Below are positions 58,687 through 64,000 of a stretch of DNA of 64,000 nucleotides, piece after piece; the stretch's first letter is position 1, and the number at the start of each line of letters is the position of its first letter. Made by a program: the position numbers and the translations under genes. Source of the DNA: Vibrio coralliirubri (GTDB lineage Bacteria > Pseudomonadota > Gammaproteobacteria > Enterobacterales > Vibrionaceae); the NCBI RefSeq assembly GCF_024347375.1, contig NZ_AP025470.1:248001-312000 (forward strand). The letters run 5' to 3'. The notes beneath the pieces were generated by a model, which searched no databases, had not been told where the DNA came from, and saw nothing but the letters and a program-made list of their open reading frames with translations.

Positions 58687-59412
58687 GTGACTACTACAGA
58701 AACAGTCAATGCAGATGTGTTACTTGAAATGGAATCAGTCCACGTCATGCCATTCAGTGAACACGATAAAATCATTCTAAGATCTTATGAGGCCGTTGTT
58801 GACGGTATTGCGAGTCTTATTGGTCCGTTTTGTGAAATCGTTTTGCACTCTTTAGAAGACCTCAATACTTCTGCGATTAAAATTGCTAACGGCGAAAATA
58901 CAGGTCGTCAGGTTGGCTCGCCGATCACCGATCTTGCATTGAAGATGCTAAAAGATATTGAAGGTTCTAAACGTAACTTCTCACGTTCATACTTCACTCG
59001 CGCTAAAGGCGGAGTGTTGATGAAGTCGATCACGGTTGCTATCCGCAACGGTGAAGACCGAGTGATTGGCCTGCTGTGTATTAACGTCAACCTAGACGCG
59101 CCATTCTCACAAGTATTGCAATCGTTCATGCCTACGCAAGACGCAGACGAAGCTGCATCATCGGTTAACTTCGCTAGTGACGTTGAAGAACTTGTCGACC
59201 AAACGGTTGAACGCACCATTGAAGAAATTAACGCTGACAAATCGGTATCGAACAATACTAAGAACCGTCAGATCGTGATGGAGCTGTACGACAAAGGTAT
59301 TTTCGATATTAAAGACGCGATCAACCGCGTTGCTGAGCGACTGAACATCTCTAAGCACACCGTGTACCTATACATCCGCCAACGTAAAACAGAGGATGAA
59401 GAGGGTTGCTAA
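58687..59412 (+). CDS. yheO: YheO-like PAS/HTH transcriptional regulator
   Basis: 241 residues. The N-terminal YheO-type PAS domain (about 20-140; [30 protein letters not shown]) is followed by a C-terminal helix-turn-helix (about 185-235; [20 protein letters not shown]). Probable DNA-binding sensor; ligand unknown. The start is GTG at 58687 with AAGGA before it. tusD starts inside its last codons, the same order as E. coli. Confidence 0.9.
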   Translation: MTTTETVNADVLLEMESVHVMPFSEHDKIILRSYEAVVDGIASLIGPFCEIVLHSLEDLNTSAIKIANGENTGRQVGSPITDLALKMLKDIEGSKRNFSRSYFTRAKGGVLMKSITVAIRNGEDRVIGLLCINVNLDAPFSQVLQSFMPTQDADEAASSVNFASDVEELVDQTVERTIEEINADKSVSNNTKNRQIVMELYDKGIFDIKDAINRVAERLNISKHTVYLYIRQRKTEDEEGC

Positions 59413-59795
59413 GCTATACACTCCTAGTGAATGGGCCTGTCTATGGCTCACAGTCAGCAAGAAGTGCCTACCAGTTTGCCGTGGCTCTGATTAAACAGGG
59501 CCACAAACTTCACAGTGTGTTCTTCTATCAAGATGGCGTCAGTAACGGCTCAGACCTTACCGTACCTGCAAACGATGAATTTGATTTAGCTTCAGCTTGG
59601 CAAAAGCTGGCTGATGAACACGATGTTAGCCTTGAAACCTGTGTGGCAGCTGCGCTAAGACGCGGAGTGATTAGCTCTGAAGAAGCAGAGCAACATCAAC
59701 TAAGTGCCTCTAACCTAGCCACTGGATTTACTCAGGCCGGATTAGGGAGCTTATCGGAAGCGCTACTAACGCAAGATAGGGTTGTGCAGTTTTGA
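59406..59795 (+). CDS. tusD: Sulfur relay protein TusD
   Basis: Part of the TusBCD complex, which passes persulfide sulfur from TusA to TusE for 2-thiolation of tRNA wobble uridine. 129 residues with [29 protein letters not shown] (catalytic Cys region) and [18 protein letters not shown]. The start is TTG at 59406, overlapping the yheO stop, which implies coupled translation. Confidence 0.94.
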   Translation: MLSYTLLVNGPVYGSQSARSAYQFAVALIKQGHKLHSVFFYQDGVSNGSDLTVPANDEFDLASAWQKLADEHDVSLETCVAAALRRGVISSEEAEQHQLSASNLATGFTQAGLGSLSEALLTQDRVVQF

Positions 59796-60148
59796 GAAAA
59801 TTAGCCTTTATATTTAACAGTTTTCCTCATACAACTGCTGCGGGTAGAGAGGGATTAGACGCCCTGCTTGCTGCGTCCGCATACAGTGAAGACATCGCCG
59901 TGTTCTTTGTTGGCGATGGCGTGACACAGCTTCTCAAAGCGCAGCAGCCCGACGAAACACTATCGCGTGACTACATCTCTGCATTCAAGCTTATGGACCT
60001 GTACGACATCGAACAGGTGTATGTGTGTCAGCGTAGTCTGAGTCAGTTTGGTCTTTCAGCAGACAACCTACTGATCGATGTGACCACCGTTGAAGCCGAC
60101 GAGTTAACGCAGAAGTTAGCTCAGTGCCAACAGATACTGACTTTCTAG
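59792..60148 (+). CDS. tusC: Sulfur relay protein TusC
   Basis: 118-residue subunit of Tus[32 protein letters not shown] at the N-terminus spans the DsrE-type fold start (only fragments are quoted as motifs: [32 protein letters not shown]). TTG start at 59792, overlapping the tusD stop by four bases. Confidence 0.94.
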   Translation: MRKLAFIFNSFPHTTAAGREGLDALLAASAYSEDIAVFFVGDGVTQLLKAQQPDETLSRDYISAFKLMDLYDIEQVYVCQRSLSQFGLSADNLLIDVTTVEADELTQKLAQCQQILTF

Positions 60149-60156
60149 GGGACGCT

Positions 60157-60432
60157 ATGTTTCATATCGTAAAATCAGTCGACAAACTGAAACTCGCATT
60201 GACCTATTCTCAGCCACAGGATCAGTTCCTTTTGGTGGAAGATGCGGTGTATGTTTGCCTTCCAAATCATGAGTTATTCACTCAAATCTGCTCAGTAGAG
60301 CAGGTGTCGGTGTTAAAACCAGATCTCGATAGCCGAGGTTTACAACTACTTGTCTCAAGTACCATTGATCAAGTTGACTTCGATGGCTTCGTTAAACTGA
60401 CGGTTTTGAACGACAAATCAGTGACTTGGTAA
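60157..60432 (+). CDS. tusB: Sulfur relay protein TusB
   Basis: 91-residue subunit of TusBCD: MFHIVKSVDKLKLALTY start, DQFLLVEDAVYVCLP, and VKLTVLNDKSVTW end. Start at 60157 follows AGGGGA; a frame opening 33 bp upstream inside tusC is rejected. Last gene before the str operon promoter. Confidence 0.92.
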   Translation: MFHIVKSVDKLKLALTYSQPQDQFLLVEDAVYVCLPNHELFTQICSVEQVSVLKPDLDSRGLQLLVSSTIDQVDFDGFVKLTVLNDKSVTW

Positions 60433-60504
60433 GCGTGTTCTATCAGTTTGGTTAAAATTAGACCATCCTGAGCTCTAGACGGCTAAAAAAGATCTGTATA
60501 TTTC

Positions 60505-60533
60505 TTGACACACCTCCCACTGCTGAATAGAAT
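60505..60533 (+). promoter_or_regulatory. Promoter of the str operon
   Basis: TTGACA (60505-60510), exactly 17 bp spacer, TAGAAT (60528-60533): a near-perfect sigma-70 promoter 80 bp before rpsL. Confidence 0.88.
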
Positions 60534-60539
60534 TTTGCG

Positions 60540-60566
60540 TCCCTAATTACGACTTGTGATTAGGGA
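60540..60566 (+). other. Hairpin at the start of the rpsL leader
   Basis: Perfect 8-bp stem TCCCTAAT / ATTAGGGA enclosing an 11-base loop, at the expected 5' end of the transcript. It could protect the mRNA or act in regulation. Confidence 0.6.
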
Positions 60567-60611
60567 TAGATTTTTCACAAAGCTTACTTTCAAGTAAATT
60601 TCAGGAGCTAG

Positions 60612-60989
<378 letters not shown>

Positions 60990-61096
60990 TTGATTCTCTT
61001 TTTTAAAAAGAAATCGTTAAGTAAGGCCAAACACTATTTTATTTATTATTCTGAAAAGTTTTGGAAAAAACCTGAAGAAGACAACGGAGAATATCC

Positions 61097-61567
61097 ATGC
61101 CACGTCGTCGCGTAATAGGTCAGCGTAAGATCCTTCCAGATCCTAAGTTCAAATCTGAATTGCTGGCAAAATTCGTTAACATCCTTATGGTTGACGGAAA
61201 GAAATCTACTGCAGAAAAAATCGTTTACACTGCACTAGATTCAATGGCTGAGAAGTCTGGTAAAGACCACTTAGCTGTATTTGAAGAAGCTCTTGAAAAT
61301 GTTCGCCCAGCGGTAGAAGTTAAATCTCGCCGTGTAGGTGGTTCAACTTACCAAGTACCTGTAGAAGTTCGTCCGGTTCGCCGTAACGCTCTTGCTATGC
61401 GTTGGGTAGTTGAAGCTGCGCGTAAGCGTGGTGAAAAATCTATGGCTCAACGCCTAGCTGCTGAAATGCTAGACGCGTCTGAGAACAAAGGTACTGCGGT
61501 TAAGAAACGTGAAGACGTTCACCGCATGGCTGACGCAAACAAAGCGTTCGCACATTACCGTTGGTAA
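61097..61567 (+). CDS. rpsG: 30S ribosomal protein S7
   Basis: 156 residues, [18 protein letters not shown] start and [20 protein letters not shown] end. S7 nucleates assembly of the 30S head and in E. coli represses the str operon by binding the rpsL-rpsG gap. That gap is 107 bp here and A/U-rich. Confidence 0.98.
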   Translation: MPRRRVIGQRKILPDPKFKSELLAKFVNILMVDGKKSTAEKIVYTALDSMAEKSGKDHLAVFEEALENVRPAVEVKSRRVGGSTYQVPVEVRPVRRNALAMRWVVEAARKRGEKSMAQRLAAEMLDASENKGTAVKKREDVHRMADANKAFAHYRW

Positions 61568-61576
61568 TACCTTTTT

Positions 61577-61602
61577 AGTGCTGCAAGGTTCCTTGCAGCA
61601 CT
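61577..61602 (+). repeat. Perfect 12-bp hairpin in the rpsG-fusA gap
   Basis: AGTGCTGCAAGG / CCTTGCAGCACT with two central bases, followed by TCTTTAG. A second hairpin AGTTCCTA / TAGGAACT (61608-61632) and a longer-range pair CTATTGCTAT / ATAGCAATAG (61631-61640 with 61694-61703) fill the rest. The first could act as a weak terminator or processing site adjusting fusA relative to rpsG. Confidence 0.72.
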
Positions 61603-61733
61603 TCTTTAGTTCCTATGCTTATGCTAGGAACTATTGCTATTTCTAGGGCAAGCAATTTTTAGCGAAGCATCGCTTTTAACGCATAATCTAGACATAGCAA
61701 TAGTCCCTAAGTCTCTAATAAGAGGATTCAACC

Positions 61734-63830
61734 GTGGCTCGTAAAACTCCTATAGAGCAATACCGTAATATCGGTATCGTTGCTCACGTAGATGCAGGTA
61801 AAACAACCACAAGTGAACGTATTCTGTTCTATACCGGTCTTTCTCACAAAATCGGCGAAGTTCACGATGGTGCAGCAACCATGGACTGGATGGAGCAAGA
61901 GCAAGAGCGCGGTATTACGATCACTTCAGCAGCAACCACTACGTTTTGGCGTGGTATGGAAGCTCAGTTCTCGGACCACCGTATCAACATCATCGACACT
62001 CCTGGACACGTTGACTTCACTATCGAAGTAGAACGTTCTCTGCGTGTACTTGATGGTGCAGTTGTTGTGTTCTGTGGCTCATCTGGTGTTGAACCTCAGT
62101 CAGAGACAGTATGGCGTCAAGCTGATAAGTACCAAGTTCCACGTATGGTTTTCGTTAATAAAATGGACCGTACCGGCGCAGACTTCTTGCGCGTAGTTGA
62201 ACAGATCAAGGATCGCCTAGGCGCGACTCCTGTTCCAATTCAACTGAATATTGGTGCTGAAGAAAACTTCCAAGGCGTTGTCGATCTTATCAAGATGAAG
62301 GCAATTAACTGGAACGAAGCTGACCAAGGCATGACATTCACGTACGAAGATATTCCTGCAGACATGCAAGAAATGGCTGAAGAATATCGTACAGAACTTG
62401 TTGAAGCTGCTGCAGAAGCAAATGAAGAGCTGATGGATAAGTACCTTGAAGAAGGTGAACTAACAGAAGCTGAAATCAAACAAGGTCTTCGTACTCGTAC
62501 CCTTAATAATGAAATCGTACTTGCTACTTGTGGTAGTGCATTCAAAAACAAAGGTGTACAAGCTGTTCTAGATGCAGTTGTTGATTTCCTTCCTTCTCCA
62601 GTCGATGTACCTGCAATTAAAGGTATCGATGAAGACGAGAACGAAGCAGAGCGTCACGCGGACGACAAAGAACCGTTCTCAGCGCTAGCATTTAAGATCG
62701 CAACAGACCCATTTGTTGGTACTCTTACCTTCATCCGTGTTTACTCTGGTGTTGTTGAAAGCGGTAAAACAGCTTACAACTCTGTGAAGAAACAACGTGA
62801 ACGCTTAGGTCGCATTGTTCAAATGCACTCAAACAAGCGTGAAGAAGTAAAAGAAGTACGAGCAGGTGACATCGCAGCCATTATTGGCCTGAAAGATGTG
62901 ACTACTGGTGAAACCCTTTGTGACCAGAACCATAAGATTGTTCTTGAGCGCATGGAGTTCCCAGACCCAGTTATTCAGATCGTTGTAGAGCCAAGCTCTC
63001 AAGCTGATCAAGACAAAATGACTATCGCTCTAGGTAAACTAGCAGCGGAAGACCCATCGTTCCGCGTTGATATGGATGCGGAAACTGGCCAGACTCTGAT
63101 TTCTGGTATGGGTGAACTACACTTAGATATCATCGTTGACCGTATGAAGCGCGAATTTAGCGTGAACTGCAACGTTGGTAACCCACAAGTGGCTTACCGT
63201 GAGACTATTCGTGGTACAGCGAAAGCGGAAGGTAAATTTATCCGTGAGCATGGTGGTAAAGGTCAGTACGGTCACGTATGGCTGAAACTGGAACCATCAG
63301 AAGCTGGCGAAGGCTTTGTCTTTGTGGATGAAATTGCCAATGGTATCGTACCTAAAGAGTTTATCGCTTCAGTTGCTAAAGGCGTTGAAGAACAGATGAA
63401 CAATGGTGTGCTTGCTGGCTATCCAGTTTTGGATATCAAAGCTACACTATATGATGGTTCTTACCATGAAACAGATTCAAGTGAGATGGCGTTTACAATC
63501 GCTGCCTCTATGGCTTTCAGAACGGGTGCACTTGAAGCGCAACCGGTTCTGCTTGAGCCTATGATGAAAGTTGAAGTAACTACTCCAGAAGACTGGATGG
63601 GTGACGTTGTTGGCGATATTAACCGTCGTCGCGGCATCATCGAAGGTATGGACGAGGGGACAGCTGGCCTGAAGATAATTCGTGCACAAGTTCCGTTGTC
63701 TGTCATGTTCGGTTACGCAACTGATTTACGTTCTGCGACACAAGGTCGTGCTTCTTACTCTATGGAGTTTAGTGAGTACGCTGAAGTGCCTAACAATGTT
63801 GCAAAAGCAATCATTGCAGAGCGTGGTTAA
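61734..63830 (+). CDS. fusA: Elongation factor G
   Basis: 698-residue translational GTPase that drives translocation and, with RRF, ribosome recycling. G1 [10 protein letters not shown]2 in [12 protein letters not shown]3 DTPGHVDF, G4 [10 protein letters not shown]; domain IV contains [19 protein letters not shown] start, preceded by AGAGGA. Position in the str operon marks it as the main housekeeping copy. Confidence 0.98.
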   Translation: MARKTPIEQYRNIGIVAHVDAGKTTTSERILFYTGLSHKIGEVHDGAATMDWMEQEQERGITITSAATTTFWRGMEAQFSDHRINIIDTPGHVDFTIEVERSLRVLDGAVVVFCGSSGVEPQSETVWRQADKYQVPRMVFVNKMDRTGADFLRVVEQIKDRLGATPVPIQLNIGAEENFQGVVDLIKMKAINWNEADQGMTFTYEDIPADMQEMAEEYRTELVEAAAEANEELMDKYLEEGELTEAEIKQGLRTRTLNNEIVLATCGSAFKNKGVQAVLDAVVDFLPSPVDVPAIKGIDEDENEAERHADDKEPFSALAFKIATDPFVGTLTFIRVYSGVVESGKTAYNSVKKQRERLGRIVQMHSNKREEVKEVRAGDIAAIIGLKDVTTGETLCDQNHKIVLERMEFPDPVIQIVVEPSSQADQDKMTIALGKLAAEDPSFRVDMDAETGQTLISGMGELHLDIIVDRMKREFSVNCNVGNPQVAYRETIRGTAKAEGKFIREHGGKGQYGHVWLKLEPSEAGEGFVFVDEIANGIVPKEFIASVAKGVEEQMNNGVLAGYPVLDIKATLYDGSYHETDSSEMAFTIAASMAFRTGALEAQPVLLEPMMKVEVTTPEDWMGDVVGDINRRRGIIEGMDEGTAGLKIIRAQVPLSVMFGYATDLRSATQGRASYSMEFSEYAEVPNNVAKAIIAERG

Positions 63831-63883
63831 ACAAAAGGAAGGCATTTTTTTTCATTTTTTGAAAGAACAATGCGTCCAAATAT

Positions 63884-63905
63884 TGCGCTAACGAGAGTTG
63901 GCGCA
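63884..63905 (+). repeat. Hairpin in the fusA-tuf gap
   Basis: 9-bp stem TGCGCTAAC / GTTGGCGCA (one G-U pair) with a GAGA tetraloop, followed by TAAAATAG. No proper T tract; probable RNA structure or weak terminator. Confidence 0.6.
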
Positions 63906-63977
63906 TAAAATAGCAATTTCTGGCGCGTCTCGCTCAATAATGAACGTGGCGAATCATAACTAGGAAGGAACACGATT

Positions 63978-64000
63978 GTGTCTAAAGAAAAATTTGAACG
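63978..64000 (+). CDS. tuf: Elongation factor Tu (first seven codons)
   Basis: Begins GTG and reads MSKEKFER at the window edge (last codon incomplete), the EF-Tu N-terminus, after AGGAAGGA. The rest lies outside the window. Position after fusA makes the identity secure. Confidence 0.9.

Overview
The window is an ordinary stretch of the large chromosome of a Vibrio (Gammaproteobacteria), most likely a marine species of the Splendidus type; the species call is an inference. The evidence is genus-specific content: AphA, the ArgH–acetyltransferase fusion, the peroxiredoxin–glutaredoxin hybrid, Xds/ExeM, and a gene order (arg cluster, oxyR, mrcA/pilMNOPQ, aroKB-damX-dam-rpe-gph-trpS, argD-ast, crp, kef, slyD/slyX, tus, str operon) that matches from memory the VC2680-VC2600 region of V. 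cholerae. No tRNA, rRNA, CRISPR array, prophage or genomic island was seen. The only intact mobile element is one IS3-family copy.

Layout. 1-5.2 kb: methionine genes metJ (partial, minus), metBL and metF, with tandem MetJ boxes before metB and metF. 5.2-8.9 kb: a perfect 13-copy 7-bp repeat, aphA (low-density quorum-sensing regulator) and ppc, both minus. 9.1-15.8 kb: arginine biosynthesis, argE divergent from argC-argB-argG, then argH fused to a GNAT domain, with ArgR-like boxes. 15.8-17.1 kb: IS3-family element with a 3-bp target duplication, inserted just after argH. 17.3-22 kb: a small zinc-ribbon membrane protein, a RidA-family protein, two tandem copies of a palindromic repeat, a lipoamide-dehydrogenase-like flavoprotein, the peroxiredoxin-glutaredoxin, and divergent oxyR with an OxyR-type operator between them.

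22-29.3 kb: mrcA (PBP1A) divergent from the overlapping pilMNOPQ type IV pilus operon. 29.5-36.5 kb: aroK, aroB, damX, dam, rpe, gph, trpS. 36.9-39.5 kb: a secreted nuclease with a GlyGly-CTERM-like tail. 39.6-45.5 kb: pabA, argD/astC, astA, astD and a DUF1338 (HglS-family) enzyme. 45.7-51.4 kb, minus: crp, prkB, yheU, yheT, a TIGR02444-type gene, yheS. 51.6-56.2 kb, plus: kefG-kefB, yheV, slyD, isoaspartyl peptidase. 56.4-57.6 kb, minus: slyX and a WD40 lipoprotein. 57.7-64 kb, plus: fkpA, yheO-tusDCB, and the str operon rpsL-rpsG-fusA-tuf (tuf runs off the end).

Functionally the window joins amino-acid metabolism (Met, Arg synthesis, Arg catabolism) with global regulators (AphA, OxyR, CRP), cell envelope functions and translation. 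I found no convincing new multi-gene system. The points most worth a second look are the 7-bp repeat and possible Qrr-pairing leader at aphA, the ArgR-type box before the shared argD/ast genes, the DUF1338 enzyme beside them, the tandem palindromic repeats, and the nuclease sorting tail.
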